NCBI RefSeq assembly: GCF_947489715.1
Contig: NZ_CANLER010000001.1
Coordinates: 372,001-436,000, forward strand
Direction: 5' to 3'
DNA: 64,000 nucleotides
Source of the DNA: an uncultured Roseovarius sp.
Lineage (GTDB): Bacteria > Pseudomonadota > Alphaproteobacteria > Rhodobacterales > Rhodobacteraceae
The position numbers and the translations under genes were made by a program. Of the stretch, positions 27,267 through 37,941 are shown piece after piece (the stretch's first letter is position 1; each line of letters opens with the position of its first letter). The notes under the pieces are model-generated. The model was not told where the DNA came from. It made no database searches and saw nothing but the letters and a program-made list of their open reading frames with translations.

Positions 27267-28627
27267 TGGATGGCACGGTATTGGTGGCCGATGATGATCG
27301 CACGATCCGGACGGTGCTGACCCAGGCGCTGACGCGGGCAGGGTGCAAGGTGCATGCCACCTCGAGCCTGACGACGCTGATGCGTTGGGTCGGTGAGGGC
27401 AAGGGCGATGTGGTGATCAGCGATGTGATGATGCCCGATGGTAACGGGCTGGAGATGCTGCCCAAGATCGCCCGTGACCGGCCCGGGCTGCCGGTGATCG
27501 TGATCTCGGCGCAGAACACGATCATGACCGCGATCAAGGCCAACGAGGCGGAGGCCTATGATTATCTGCCGAAGCCGTTTGACCTGCCGGATTTGATGAA
27601 GCGGACGGCGCGCGCGATGGAAGGCGCGACCCGGGCGGCGAAAGCGACCGAGCTGCCCGAGGCCCCCGAGGAGTTGCCGCTGATCGGTCGGACACCGGCG
27701 ATGCAGGCGCTATACCGGGTGGTGGCGCGGGTGATGAATACCGATCTGCCGGTGCTGATCAGTGGTGCCTCGGGCACCGGCAAAAGCCTGATCGCGCGCA
27801 CGATCCATGATTTCAGTGACCGGCGCAGCATGCCGTTGGTCACGGTTACCCCAGGCGATCTCGTTGATCTGGAAGGGCCAAGCCGATTGATGGCGCGGGC
27901 GCGCGGCGGCACCCTTGTGCTGGAAGAGATCGGCGATCTGGACGCCGATGCCCAAGGCCGGGTGGTGCGGATGCTGGACGCCCCGGGCGAGGATCAGCCA
28001 AGGTTCATGGCGACCACCCAGATCAGCGGGGCCGCCGCGATACAGGAGGCCGGGCTGCGCGAGGATCTATACTACCGCCTGGGTGGCGCGGTGATCGACG
28101 TGCCGGCGCTGTGCGACCGGGTGGATGACATCCCGCTGCTGGCAGCGCATTTCCTGGCTCGTGCCGAGCGCGACGGGATGGGCGCGCGATCACTGTCCGA
28201 CGAGGCGATGGAGCTGATGCGCGGCTATATCTGGCCGGGCAATGTGCGGCAGCTGGAGAACGCGGTGCGCCGGATCGCGCTGACCGCACAATCCGAGATC
28301 GTGACCCGCGCCGAGGTCGAAGCGTTGCTGAGCACGCAGCCCGCCGCACAACCGATTCTGGGGCAGAATGACAGCGAAAGCCTGTCGGAATCAGTGGGGC
28401 GTCATTTGCAGCGCTACTTCGATTTGCACGGTGATATGCTGCCACCATCGGGCCTTTATGCGCGAATACTGCGGGAAATCGAACTGCCTCTGATTGAAAT
28501 TGCACTGGATGCCACCGGCGGAAATCAGGCTAAGTGTGCCGATTTGTTGGGGATCAACAGAAATACGCTACGGAAGAAGATAACAGAGCTTGATATTCGC
28601 GTGACACGACGCCGCAAGTTGATGTAA
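27266..28627 (+). CDS. ntrC: Nitrogen response regulator NtrC lacking the GAFTGA loop
   Basis: A 453-residue regulator: receiver domain (Asp53 in [12 protein letters not shown]), AAA+ domain with Walker A GASGTGKS, and a Fis-type helix-turn-helix at the C terminus ([19 protein letters not shown]). The sigma-54 contact loop GAFTGA between [13 protein letters not shown] and [14 protein letters not shown] is absent, as in Rhodobacter capsulatus NtrC, which works with the housekeeping sigma factor. The ATG at 27266 shares a base with the ntrB stop. Confidence 0.93.
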   Translation: MDGTVLVADDDRTIRTVLTQALTRAGCKVHATSSLTTLMRWVGEGKGDVVISDVMMPDGNGLEMLPKIARDRPGLPVIVISAQNTIMTAIKANEAEAYDYLPKPFDLPDLMKRTARAMEGATRAAKATELPEAPEELPLIGRTPAMQALYRVVARVMNTDLPVLISGASGTGKSLIARTIHDFSDRRSMPLVTVTPGDLVDLEGPSRLMARARGGTLVLEEIGDLDADAQGRVVRMLDAPGEDQPRFMATTQISGAAAIQEAGLREDLYYRLGGAVIDVPALCDRVDDIPLLAAHFLARAERDGMGARSLSDEAMELMRGYIWPGNVRQLENAVRRIALTAQSEIVTRAEVEALLSTQPAAQPILGQNDSESLSESVGRHLQRYFDLHGDMLPPSGLYARILREIELPLIEIALDATGGNQAKCADLLGINRNTLRKKITELDIRVTRRRKLM

Positions 28628-28726
28628 AACTGCAACATAGTTGTGGCCGATAAGGGGCAGTCGCCTGCTTGGCCACCATATGTAGCGGGGCGTGGCAGTA
28701 TCACCCCCATCAAATGAGGGCAGCCC

Positions 28727-30985
28727 GTGGCAACGCGGACACGCAGGATTAGCTGGGAAAGCCTGAGCCGTCTGCGCCGTATGCGCAGGGTTCAGAATGT
28801 TGCGACCTTTGGCCTGGTCGTGCTGGGGCCGGTTCTGGCGCTCATGACCTTCCTGGTGATGGGGCCGTTGGATCGGGGTGCATCCTCGAATGTGCTGCGC
28901 ATCGTGATGCTGGCCGACCTGATCTACGTGATCATAGTCGCCGCCCTGGTTTTGCAGCGCGTCGTGCGGATGGTGGCAGACCGGCGCAAACGCTCTGCCG
29001 GATCAAAGTTGCATATCCGCCTGACCTGGGTTTTCGCGATCATGGCGCTGCTGCCGACGGTCACCGTGGCGGTCTTTGCAACACTCAGCGTGAATATGGG
29101 GCTTGAGGCGTGGTTTTCCGACCGGGTGGGCGGGGTTGTCGACAGTTCGGTCGCCGCCGCGCAAGCCTATGAGGACGAACACCGGCGCGACCTGATCACC
29201 GATGCGCGGGTGTTGGCGTCGTTCATCAATGCGACCAAGCGCGCGACGGTGTTCATGGATGATGGCGACATCCGCAAGGTCCTGTCCGAAGGTCAGCAGA
29301 AAATCCAGCGCGGGCTGCGCGAGGCATTCGTGATTGACGGCACCGGCGAGCTGCGATCGCGCGGCGAACGCTCCTACCTCTTTGATTATGAACAACCGAC
29401 ACCGCAGGCGATTGCCGCGGCGCTGGATCAGGGCCTGCTGGTCATTCAGGACTGGGATAATAACGAATTCCGCGTGCTGATGCCGCTGGAGGCGATCCCG
29501 GACCGGCTGCTTTATGTCAGCCGCAACGTGGATGGCGCCATTCTGAACCTGCTGGATGAAACCCAGGAAACCGCAAGGTTCTACAAGCAACGTGAGACCG
29601 AGCGCGGCCGGGTGCTGTTTGAGTTTGGCCTTGTTTATCTGGGCTTTGCCCTGATCCTTATCCTTGCCGCCGTCTGGTTGGGCATGCTTTTCGCCGAGCG
29701 CCTGTCGCGCCCCGTCGGGCGGCTGACACTGGCAGCACAGCGCGTGGGTGAGGGCGATCTGGACACCCAGGTGCGCGAGGAAGAGGGCGATGACGAGATC
29801 GCGCAGCTGAGCACCTATTTCAACCAGATGACCAAGCAATTGAAGGGCCAGCGCAACAAGCTTTTGGCCAACACCCAGCAGATTGAACGGCGCAGGCGGC
29901 TGTTTGATTCCGTGCTTGGATCAGTCTCGTCCGGTGTGGTCGGGCTGGATGCGCGCGGGCGCGTGACCTTTGTGAACCGCGCGGCGGAAAGACTGCTGGA
30001 TTGGCACGAAGATCAGCAATCGCTGTCGCTGAGCGTAGCAGTGCCCGAGTTTGACGCGCTTTTTGAGCGGCTGCGCGGTAGTGCCACGGGTTTTGTGCAG
30101 GAAGAGATCAAGGTATCGCGCGGCAAGCGGCAGGAGAACCTGCTGGTGCGGATGTCGAAGCGTTTGAACGAAGAGGGCAAGCGCGAGGGCTATGTTGTGG
30201 CCTTTGACGATGTGACCGATCTGGTTGCGGCGCAGCGGATGGCGGCCTGGGGCGACGTGGCCCGGCGGATCGCCCATGAGATCAAGAACCCGCTGACGCC
30301 CATTCAGCTATCGGCGGAGCGAATCAAGCGCAAATTCTCGAAGCAACTGGACGAAGAGAATGCCGCCAGCCTGGAGCAGTTGACCGACGTTGTGGTGCGC
30401 CAGACAAATGATCTGCGCCGGATTGTCGATGAATTCTCGAAATTTGCGCGGATGCCCGAACCTGAAACCAAGGATGAAAGCCTGAGCCGGTTGATCCGTG
30501 AGGCGGCGCTGTTGCAGGAAAGCGGGCAGCCCAATGTGCGGTTCGAGACCGATTTCTGCGAGGATGATCTGTGGGCCGAGGTAGATGCGACCATGATCAG
30601 TCAGGCGCTGACAAATCTGATGAAGAATGCCGGGGAAGCCATTGAAAGCCTTTATGAAAAAGGAAAACCCGAAGACCACACGCCAATGATCCGCATCAGC
30701 AGTGCCATCGAGGATGACGTGGCGGTTCTGCGGATTTCCGACAATGGCATCGGCCTGCCCGAGGATCGCAGCAGGCTGTTTGAACCCTATGTGACGACGC
30801 GGGAAAAAGGCACCGGTCTGGGCCTGCCGATCGTCAAGAAGATCATCGAAGAACATGGCGGCACGCTGGAACTGGACGATGCCGAGCCATTCACCAAAAA
30901 CGCGCGGCCCGGTGCGATGGCCGTGATTCGACTACCGCTGATGCGGGCGGTCGGAACCCAACCACAAGAACAACAGGCGGTATGA
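28727..30985 (+). CDS. ntrY: Nitrogen regulation sensor kinase NtrY
   Basis: Membrane-bound histidine kinase of 752 residues, start GTG with GAGGG upstream. Hydrophobic helices near residues 25-45, 55-75 and 95-120 and a fourth near 300-325 frame a periplasmic part. HAMP (LSRPVGRLTLAAQRVGEGDLDTQV), a PAS domain, the phospho-acceptor His517 in [18 protein letters not shown], and the ATPase domain (NLMKNAGEAI, GTGLGLPIVKKI) follow. It signals to NtrX, encoded 7 bases downstream; known roles in relatives include nitrogen, redox and envelope control. Confidence 0.94.
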   Translation: MATRTRRISWESLSRLRRMRRVQNVATFGLVVLGPVLALMTFLVMGPLDRGASSNVLRIVMLADLIYVIIVAALVLQRVVRMVADRRKRSAGSKLHIRLTWVFAIMALLPTVTVAVFATLSVNMGLEAWFSDRVGGVVDSSVAAAQAYEDEHRRDLITDARVLASFINATKRATVFMDDGDIRKVLSEGQQKIQRGLREAFVIDGTGELRSRGERSYLFDYEQPTPQAIAAALDQGLLVIQDWDNNEFRVLMPLEAIPDRLLYVSRNVDGAILNLLDETQETARFYKQRETERGRVLFEFGLVYLGFALILILAAVWLGMLFAERLSRPVGRLTLAAQRVGEGDLDTQVREEEGDDEIAQLSTYFNQMTKQLKGQRNKLLANTQQIERRRRLFDSVLGSVSSGVVGLDARGRVTFVNRAAERLLDWHEDQQSLSLSVAVPEFDALFERLRGSATGFVQEEIKVSRGKRQENLLVRMSKRLNEEGKREGYVVAFDDVTDLVAAQRMAAWGDVARRIAHEIKNPLTPIQLSAERIKRKFSKQLDEENAASLEQLTDVVVRQTNDLRRIVDEFSKFARMPEPETKDESLSRLIREAALLQESGQPNVRFETDFCEDDLWAEVDATMISQALTNLMKNAGEAIESLYEKGKPEDHTPMIRISSAIEDDVAVLRISDNGIGLPEDRSRLFEPYVTTREKGTGLGLPIVKKIIEEHGGTLELDDAEPFTKNARPGAMAVIRLPLMRAVGTQPQEQQAV

Positions 30986-30992
30986 GGATAAA

Positions 30993-32414
30993 ATGAGCGA
31001 TATTCTGATAGTCGACGACGAACGGGACATTCGTGAACTGATCGCGGACATTCTGGAAGACGAGGGGTACGGGACCCGGCTGGCCGGCAATTCCGACGAC
31101 GCGATGAGCGCGATTGCCGACAGCCAACCGGCGCTGCTGATCCTCGATATCTGGCTGAAAGACAGCAATATGGATGGGATCGATATCCTGAAGGCGGTCA
31201 AACGTGATTACCCGGAAGTGCCGGTGGTGATCATCTCGGGCCACGGGAATATCGAGATCGCGGTCGCGGCGATCAAGCAGGGCGCTTATGATTTCATCGA
31301 AAAGCCCTTCAACATCGACCAGTTGATGGTGGTGATCCGACGCGGCATGGAAACCAGCCGTCTGAGGCGCGAAAACACCGAATTGAAGCGACGCGATACG
31401 GCGCCTGCGGACATGCTGGGAGACAGCGCGGCCTTCCGCACGCTGGTCAGCCAGCTGGACAAGGTGACCAAATCCAATGGCCGGGTGATGCTGACCGGAC
31501 CCGCGGGCTGTGGCAAGGAACTGGCGGCGCGCTATATCCATGCCAATTCGAACCGCGCCGACGGGCCGTTTGTGAGTGTCGGCTGCGCATCAATCGAATC
31601 CGACCGTATGGAAGAGGTGCTGTTTGGCCGCGAGGGCGAGGACCGGGGCGTGGAGCCGGGCCTTTTGGAAGAGGCCAATGGCGGGGTGATCTATTTCGAC
31701 GAGGTGGCGGATATGCCGCCCGGCACGCAATCGAAAATCCTGCGGGTGCTGGTGGATCAGACGTTCCTGCGGGTTGGCGGTTCCGAGAAAATCGAGGTCG
31801 ATCTGCGGGTGATATCCTCTACCAACCGCGATCTTGAGGCTGAAATCGCCTCTGAAAGGTTCCGCCGCGAGCTCTATCATCGCCTCAACGTCGTGCCGAT
31901 TGCCGTGCCGTCGCTGGAAGAGCGGCGAGAGGATATTCCGCAGCTGGCGGCCTATTTCATCGAGATGTTCAACCGGACACAGGGCCTGCCGATGCGCCGG
32001 CTGAGCAGCGAGGCGGGGGCCTTGTTGCAGACGATGAGCTGGCCGGGGAATGTACGGCAATTGCGCAATGTGATGGAGCGCGTGCTGATTCTGGGCGACG
32101 ATTCGGACGAGATCGAGGTGCGTGAACTGCCCGGCGAGAGCGATGCGGCACCCGAAGAGGGGCGCGTGGTGCTGTCAGGTTCGATCGCGACATTGCCGTT
32201 GCGCGAGGCGCGCGAGGCGTTCGAGCGAGAGTATCTGCTGACCCAGATCAACCGGTTTGGCGGCAATATCAGCCGCACCGCCGAATTCGTCGGGATGGAG
32301 CGCAGCGCCCTGCACCGCAAGCTTAAATCTCTGGGCGTGGTGACCAGCGCCAAGGCCGGAAACCGAGTGGCGCATGTCAACGATTCCGAAGAAACCGAAC
32401 CGGCGGAGACATGA
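30993..32414 (+). CDS. ntrX: Response regulator NtrX
   Basis: A 473-residue NtrC-family regulator: receiver with Asp52 (LLILDIWLKD), AAA+ domain (TGPAGCGKELAARYIHANS) and Fis-type helix-turn-helix (GGNISRTAEFVGMERSALHRKL). The GAFTGA position reads EGEDRGVEPGLLEEANGG, so the sigma-54 loop is not kept, as in other alphaproteobacterial NtrX. GAGGATAA precedes the ATG. Confidence 0.93.
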   Translation: MSDILIVDDERDIRELIADILEDEGYGTRLAGNSDDAMSAIADSQPALLILDIWLKDSNMDGIDILKAVKRDYPEVPVVIISGHGNIEIAVAAIKQGAYDFIEKPFNIDQLMVVIRRGMETSRLRRENTELKRRDTAPADMLGDSAAFRTLVSQLDKVTKSNGRVMLTGPAGCGKELAARYIHANSNRADGPFVSVGCASIESDRMEEVLFGREGEDRGVEPGLLEEANGGVIYFDEVADMPPGTQSKILRVLVDQTFLRVGGSEKIEVDLRVISSTNRDLEAEIASERFRRELYHRLNVVPIAVPSLEERREDIPQLAAYFIEMFNRTQGLPMRRLSSEAGALLQTMSWPGNVRQLRNVMERVLILGDDSDEIEVRELPGESDAAPEEGRVVLSGSIATLPLREAREAFEREYLLTQINRFGGNISRTAEFVGMERSALHRKLKSLGVVTSAKAGNRVAHVNDSEETEPAET

Positions 32415-32739
32415 AAACGGCAAAAAGGCCGGAATACATTAACCCAGAGGTCATTATTTAGGCTTTGACCAACTCGCCTTAAAGTAGTAACCTATCCATA
32501 AGTACAATTTGTGTGGACGCACAATTTTTGCTTATATTAACGGAATGGCAATCTTTGCGATGCCTGAATTGAATTTGATAAGTCGTTTTTGAAGAAGGAA
32601 AAAATTACTCTCGGTACGGTTTCCACGTCACCACTCACGGATTTAAACATCTGGCCACGGCAATTTTGTGTCGGGTGGCATAACGTTTGAATAGACGACA
32701 TACCCCGTTGGTAGTTTTTTCTTTTTCGTTCGGCTCAGT
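32415..32739. other. Gene-free stretch after ntrX
   Basis: A 325-base AT-rich gap between ntrX and the 3' end of a lipoprotein gene on the other strand. No convincing gene, strong terminator or known RNA was seen. Confidence 0.5.
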
Positions 32740-33228
32740 CTATTCGGCGCCGGGGGTGACAATCTTCCAACGACCGGACTTCAGACGGATCGCGCAGGAT
32801 TGCGCTGTGAGCGGGGGCAGAACCTGCGTTGCCCGCAAGCGGGTGGCGCGCGTTGTGGCCGTATCACAGCGCTTTATTTTTGCTCGGGCGTAGCCCTGAT
32901 CGGCCATGCACTGATCTGAGACCTTGCTGCGCAGCCCCTCATTGGCATCATAGCGTTCGTAGCGCCCCGGCGAGATAAGCTGATGGCGCCAATAGCAATG
33001 CCCGTAGCCGTGACAGTACTGATAGGGTTCGTAAACCGGTGGAATATAGCGCGAACGGATGTCCGTAGGCACCTGCCTGAGCGCCGACACCTCACAGGTC
33101 GTCTGGTCGCGTTCCATGCGGGCAACGGTTTCACCTTCCTTGTAAAAGATCTGCAATGGCGCGCAGGAGGTCAGAAAAAAGCTGGCCGCCAGCGTGATTT
33201 TTCCAAGGTGTTTCATGTGGTTACTCAT
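32740..33228 (-). CDS. Lipoprotein of unknown function, Tyr/His/Cys-rich
   Basis: A 162-residue protein with a lipoprotein signal: the helix ITLAASFFLTS ends in LTSC, giving a lipidated cysteine at about residue 22. The mature part has an unusual aromatic and cysteine/histidine cluster, PYQYCHGYGHCYWRHQ, which could bind metal or form disulphides. No family is recognised. An alternative ATG lies at 33216. It sits between ntrX and trkA on the opposite strand. Confidence 0.65.
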   Translation of the reverse strand: MSNHMKHLGKITLAASFFLTSCAPLQIFYKEGETVARMERDQTTCEVSALRQVPTDIRSRYIPPVYEPYQYCHGYGHCYWRHQLISPGRYERYDANEGLRSKVSDQCMADQGYARAKIKRCDTATTRATRLRATQVLPPLTAQSCAIRLKSGRWKIVTPGAE

Positions 33229-33328
33229 ATGTTGGTATCATGATTACAGCGCGAAACCGGGACAAAGCAATTGACCATGCATTTTCCTTCTGTCATGCAA
33301 CACCCTCAGAGAGGATGAGGCAAGACGT

Positions 33329-34705
33329 ATGAAGGTCATCATCTGCGGTGCTGGTCAGGTAGGCTGGCAGATCGCCCGCCATCTGTCTGGCGAAAACAAC
33401 GATGTCACGGTGGTGGATAATAACCCCGATCTGGTGCGCCGGGCAACCGACACATTGGACGTGCAGGGTATAACCGGTTTCGCCTCATATCCCGACATTC
33501 TGGATCGTGCGGGTGCGCGCGATGCCGACATGATCATCGCCGCCACCTATTCCGACGAGGTGAACATGGTCACCTGTCAGGTGGCGCATTCGGTCTTTGC
33601 GATTTCGCGCAAGGTGGCGCGGCTGCGCAGCCAGTCCTATCTGGACGCGATCTATTCCGATCTTTACCGGCGCGATCACATGCCCATCGACGTGGTGATC
33701 AGCCCCGAACGCGAGGTGGCGCAGGCCGCGTTGCAACGGCTGGCGGCCCCGGCGGCCTTTGACACCGATACATTTCTGAACGGCAAGGCGCAGTTGATGG
33801 GATTGCGCCTGGAAGAGGACTGCCCGGTGGTCAACACCCCGCTCAGGCAGCTGAGCGACCTGTTTTCGACCCTCAGGGTGGTCGTGCTAGCGGTGCGCCG
33901 CGAGGGGCGGCTGTTCGCGCCCGAGGCGGGTGATCAGTTGTTCGTGGGTGACGAATGTTATGTTTTTGCCCCGGTCGAGGATATTCCCAGGACGCTGGAG
34001 GTTTTTGGCAAGTCCGAGGTCAAGCAAGAGCGGCTGGTGATCGTGGGTGGCGGTAATATCGGTCTGGCGGTGGCGCGCGCCCTGGAAGAGCTGGGCGGGC
34101 GCGTGCGGGTCAAGATGATCGAGCACAGCCGCAAATGCGCCGAATTGGCCGCCGATGCGCTGGAACGTACCATCGTGCTGAATGGCGACGGTCTGGACGC
34201 GTCTTTGTTGAAAGAGGCAGGGATTTCGCGCGCCGATGCGGTGCTGGCGGTGACGGATGACGACAAGGTCAACATGCTGGCCGCCGTGCGCGCCAAGGCC
34301 GAAGGTTGCCCCTTTGCCATATCGTTGATCAACGACCCGACGCTAGTGCCGCTGATGGGCCCGCTGGGCATCGACGCGCATATCAATCCGCGCGCCACCA
34401 CCGTCAGTTCGATCCTGCGCCATATCCGGCACGGCAAGGTGCGCGGTGTCTATTCCATCGGCGATGCCGAGGCGGAAGTGATCGAGGCCGAGGTCATGTC
34501 GACCTCGAACATTGCCGGATCGGCTATTCGCGACATTGATTTCCCCGAAGGCGTGCTGGTGGGGGGCGTGCTGAAGGAAGGTGAGATCCTGAAGCCGACC
34601 GGCGGTTTGCGGATCGAGGCGGGCGACGTGATCGTGCTGTTTGCGCTGGCATCTGACGTGCCGATGGTCGAGCAGTTGCTTCAGGTCTCGATCGATTTCT
34701 TCTGA
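33329..34705 (+). CDS. trkA: Trk potassium uptake regulator TrkA
   Basis: Cytoplasmic NAD(H)-binding subunit of the Trk system, 458 residues. Two Rossmann RCK_N domains are seen (IICGAGQVGWQIARHLSG at the start and VIVGGGNIGLAVARALEELGG in the middle), each followed by an RCK_C domain. The 4-base gap to trkH indicates one transcript. Confidence 0.95.
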   Translation: MKVIICGAGQVGWQIARHLSGENNDVTVVDNNPDLVRRATDTLDVQGITGFASYPDILDRAGARDADMIIAATYSDEVNMVTCQVAHSVFAISRKVARLRSQSYLDAIYSDLYRRDHMPIDVVISPEREVAQAALQRLAAPAAFDTDTFLNGKAQLMGLRLEEDCPVVNTPLRQLSDLFSTLRVVVLAVRREGRLFAPEAGDQLFVGDECYVFAPVEDIPRTLEVFGKSEVKQERLVIVGGGNIGLAVARALEELGGRVRVKMIEHSRKCAELAADALERTIVLNGDGLDASLLKEAGISRADAVLAVTDDDKVNMLAAVRAKAEGCPFAISLINDPTLVPLMGPLGIDAHINPRATTVSSILRHIRHGKVRGVYSIGDAEAEVIEAEVMSTSNIAGSAIRDIDFPEGVLVGGVLKEGEILKPTGGLRIEAGDVIVLFALASDVPMVEQLLQVSIDFF

Positions 34706-34709
34706 TCCG

Positions 34710-36230
34710 ATGATCGCGCGGATCCTGACATTCCCCCTGATCCTGGTTCTGACCGGCATCGCGGCGCTTGCGATGTTTATCCCGGCGCTGCATGCGCTGG
34801 TCAACGAGGATCACAGTGTATCGCGCAGTTTTGCTTATTCGGGCATTCTGGGCATGGCGCTGGTGATGGTCGTGGGGTTGGCGATGTCGGGGCGCCAGCG
34901 GGCCGGCCCGAGCGATTTGCAGAACCTTCTTTCGCTTTTCATGGCGTTCTCTGCCTTGCCGCTGTTCCTGGCGGTGCCGTTCTACGAGGGGTTGGAGACC
35001 ACAAGTTTTCTCAATGCCTATACCGAGATGGTGTCCTGCGTCACCACCACCGGGGCCACGCTGTTCGAGGACCCGCGGCGGCTGGGGGACACGCTGCATC
35101 TGTGGCGCGGCATGGTCGGCTGGGCGGGGGGGCTGCTGATCTGGGTTAGTGCCTCGGCGGTTCTGGCACCGCTGAACCTGGGCGGGTTCGAGGTAACGGC
35201 CACGGCCGAACCGGGGCAGGGGGCGGACGCGACTGGCCGGTTTGAACGGGCCACCGCGGCCCGGCGCATCCAGCTGATTACCCTGCAACTGGCGCCGATC
35301 TATATCGGGCTGACCGGGGCGCTGTGGCTCTTGCTGCTGATCGGGGGGGACCGACCGATGGTTGCGCTGATCCATGCCATGTCGACGCTGGCCACCAGCG
35401 GAATATCGCCCATCAACGGGGTGCAGAATGGCACCTCGGGGATGACCGGCGAAATGGTGATTTTCCTCTTCATGCTGTTCGCCCTGTCGCGGCTGACATT
35501 TTCGTCCGACACCATCACCACCGCGCGGCCCGGGCTGAACAATGACCCCGAATTTCGCATCGGGATGCTGTTGGTCCTGGGGGTGCCGTTGCTGCTTTTC
35601 GGACGTCACTGGCTGGGCGCGGCGGATGTGAACCAGGTCCCCGATGTGCAGGTGGCGCTGAGGGCGCTTTGGGGCGGAATTTTCACGGTGCTGTCTTTCC
35701 TGTCGACCACCGGGTTTGAAAGCGCAGATTGGGAAGTGTCGCGCAATTGGTCTGGGCTTGGCACGCCGGGCCTTATTTTGCTGGGCCTGTCGCTGGTGGG
35801 TGGCGGTGTCGCAACCACGGCGGGCGGGGTGAAGCTGCTGCGGGTTTATGCGCTGTACCTCAATGGTCGACGCGAGATGGAACGGCTTGTGCACCCCTCA
35901 TCGGTAGGTCGGTCCAGTGCGGGCGGGCGGCGCATCCGGCGGCAGGGGGCGTTCATCGCCTGGATATTCTTCATGCTTTTTGCCTTGTCGGTGGCGCTGG
36001 TCACGGTCGCACTGGCCTTGCTAGGTGCCGATTTCCAGGAGGCGATCGTTCTGGCCATCGCCACGATTTCCACCACCGGACCGCTGACACAAGTGGCCGC
36101 TGAAGATCCGATAAACCTGCTACAATTGAGCACCCCCGCCAAGCTGGTCATGTCGGCGGCGATGGTGCTGGGACGCCTGGAAACACTGGCGATCATCGCG
36201 CTTTTCAACCCCGGATTGTGGCGCGATTGA
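34710..36230 (+). CDS. trkH: Trk potassium transporter TrkH
   Basis: Potassium-translocating membrane subunit, 506 residues from the ATG at 34710. Selectivity-filter-like turns are seen in SCVTTTGAT, STLATSGI, FLSTTGFE and ISTTGPLT, one per pore repeat. Multiple membrane helices cover the whole length. It is co-transcribed with trkA. Confidence 0.93.
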   Translation: MIARILTFPLILVLTGIAALAMFIPALHALVNEDHSVSRSFAYSGILGMALVMVVGLAMSGRQRAGPSDLQNLLSLFMAFSALPLFLAVPFYEGLETTSFLNAYTEMVSCVTTTGATLFEDPRRLGDTLHLWRGMVGWAGGLLIWVSASAVLAPLNLGGFEVTATAEPGQGADATGRFERATAARRIQLITLQLAPIYIGLTGALWLLLLIGGDRPMVALIHAMSTLATSGISPINGVQNGTSGMTGEMVIFLFMLFALSRLTFSSDTITTARPGLNNDPEFRIGMLLVLGVPLLLFGRHWLGAADVNQVPDVQVALRALWGGIFTVLSFLSTTGFESADWEVSRNWSGLGTPGLILLGLSLVGGGVATTAGGVKLLRVYALYLNGRREMERLVHPSSVGRSSAGGRRIRRQGAFIAWIFFMLFALSVALVTVALALLGADFQEAIVLAIATISTTGPLTQVAAEDPINLLQLSTPAKLVMSAAMVLGRLETLAIIALFNPGLWRD

Positions 36231-36365
36231 CAGGCAGGGGCTTGCATCCCCCGCGCAAAGATGAATTTTAGGGTGGAAACCTGCGCATGGGCACTTCATA
36301 CTCACGCGACGGGAAAGACCTGTGCCGGTCCGCGGCGCGCGCAAGAACAAAGGCTTTGAGGTTTA

Positions 36366-36605
36366 ATGGCTGCTGACAGACAAAATTTGCAAGACGCATT
36401 TCTGAACCAGGTACGAAAGACCAAGATCCCGGTCACCGTATTCCTGATCAACGGAGTCAAGCTGCAGGGTGTGATCACCTGGTTTGACAATTTCTGCATC
36501 CTGCTGCGCCGGGATGGGCAATCGCAGCTTGTCTACAAGCATGCGGTCAGCACCATCATGCCATCGCAGCCGGTGAACCTTTACGATGGTGAAGACGCCA
36601 GTTGA
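36366..36605 (+). CDS. hfq: RNA chaperone Hfq
   Basis: A 79-residue Sm-like hexameric protein that pairs small RNAs with mRNAs. Sm1 ([29 protein letters not shown], in parts) and the Sm2 motif VYKHAVSTI are intact; the variable C-terminal tail is very short, as usual in alphaproteobacteria. Its stop overlaps the TTG start of hflX by 4 bases. Confidence 0.97.
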   Translation: MAADRQNLQDAFLNQVRKTKIPVTVFLINGVKLQGVITWFDNFCILLRRDGQSQLVYKHAVSTIMPSQPVNLYDGEDAS

Positions 36606-37879
36606 CCGAGACCGCGCGGGAGGCGACCCGGGCCTGGGTTCTGCATCCTGACATCAAGACATCCCAGGGACCACGTGATCCCCAGCTGGCGCTGGAAGAG
36701 GCGATATCGCTTGCCCATGCGCTGCCCGAGCTGGAGGTGGTGGGGGACGCACTTGTGCGCCTGCCCAGGGCCCATCCCGGTATGCTGTTCGGCAAGGGCA
36801 AGATCGAGGAGCTGAAGGCGCTTTTCGAGGCCGAAGAGATCGAGCTGGTGCTGATCGACGGGCCTGTGACGCCCGTGCAGCAGCGAAATCTGGAAAAAGC
36901 CTGGGGGTTGAAACTGCTGGATCGCACCGGGCTGATCCTGGAGATTTTCAGCGACCGTGCCGCCACCCGCGAGGGGGTGTTGCAGGTCGAGATGGCCGCG
37001 CTTTCCTATCAGCGCACCCGGCTGGTGCGGGCCTGGACCCACCTAGAACGCCAGCGCGGCGGACTTGGTTTTGTCGGCGGTCCCGGCGAGACCCAGATCG
37101 AGGCCGACCGGCGGGCGATTGACGAACAGCTTGTGCGGCTGCGTCGACAACTTGAAAAGGTGGTCAAGACCCGCACGCTGCACCGTGCCGCGCGTGCCAA
37201 GGTGCCGTTTCCCATCGTGGCGCTGGTGGGCTATACCAACGCAGGAAAATCCACACTTTTCAACAGGATGACCGGGGCCGAAGTGATGGCCAAGGACATG
37301 CTTTTTGCCACGCTTGACCCGACCATGCGGCGGATCGAATTGCCGGATGCCGGCCCCGAGATCATCCTGTCGGACACGGTGGGGTTCATCAGCGATCTGC
37401 CGACCGAGCTGGTCGCCGCCTTTCGCGCCACGCTGGAGGAGGTGCTGGCTGCGGATTTGGTGGTGCATGTGCGCGATATCTCGCACCCGGAAAGCACCGA
37501 GCAGGCCGAGGATGTGCGCGCCATCATGGAGAGCCTTGGCGTGGCCAAGGAGACGCCGCAGATCGAGGTCTGGAACAAGATCGACCGGCTGGAGGGAGAC
37601 GCGCTGAACGCTGTCCTGACGCAGGCCGCGCGGACCGACGGCGTGATGGCGCTGTCGGCCATCACCGGGGAAGGAATGGACGCGCTTGTTGCCGGCATCA
37701 CCGAGGCGTTGGCGGGCGACATGGTCGAGGCGGTCTTGTCGCTGGGGTTCAATGAGGGTCGCAAACGCGCTTGGCTGTTCGAACGCGGGCTGGTGGAAGG
37801 TGAAGCGCAGGGCGAGGATGGCTTTGACTTGACGGTGCGCTGGAATGCCCGGCAGGAGGCGCAGTTTCGCCAGCTCTAG
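36602..37879 (+). CDS. hflX: GTPase HflX
   Basis: Ribosome-associated GTPase of 425 residues that splits stalled ribosomes. The glycine-rich N-terminal domain ([14 protein letters not shown]) is followed by the coiled linker and the G domain: GYTNAGKST (G1), DTVGFI (G3) and NKID (G4). The TTG start overlaps hfq, a pairing conserved across proteobacteria. Confidence 0.95.
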   Translation: MTETAREATRAWVLHPDIKTSQGPRDPQLALEEAISLAHALPELEVVGDALVRLPRAHPGMLFGKGKIEELKALFEAEEIELVLIDGPVTPVQQRNLEKAWGLKLLDRTGLILEIFSDRAATREGVLQVEMAALSYQRTRLVRAWTHLERQRGGLGFVGGPGETQIEADRRAIDEQLVRLRRQLEKVVKTRTLHRAARAKVPFPIVALVGYTNAGKSTLFNRMTGAEVMAKDMLFATLDPTMRRIELPDAGPEIILSDTVGFISDLPTELVAAFRATLEEVLAADLVVHVRDISHPESTEQAEDVRAIMESLGVAKETPQIEVWNKIDRLEGDALNAVLTQAARTDGVMALSAITGEGMDALVAGITEALAGDMVEAVLSLGFNEGRKRAWLFERGLVEGEAQGEDGFDLTVRWNARQEAQFRQL

Positions 37880-37941
37880 CGAACGCCCACCCGAATCGCC
37901 CTCAACCCGTTGGTTAACAAGGAAAAACGCCGGGCTGTATC

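Noticed and set aside
27840..27910. Missing GAFTGA in NtrC taken as a frameshift or deletion error.
   Set aside because: The frame stays intact on both sides and the same loss is known for Rhodobacter NtrC, so it is a natural feature.
34524..35894. A 456-codon minus-strand frame opposite trkH.
   Set aside because: Composition is rich in Arg, Gln and Pro without any domain; TrkH on the plus strand explains the region.
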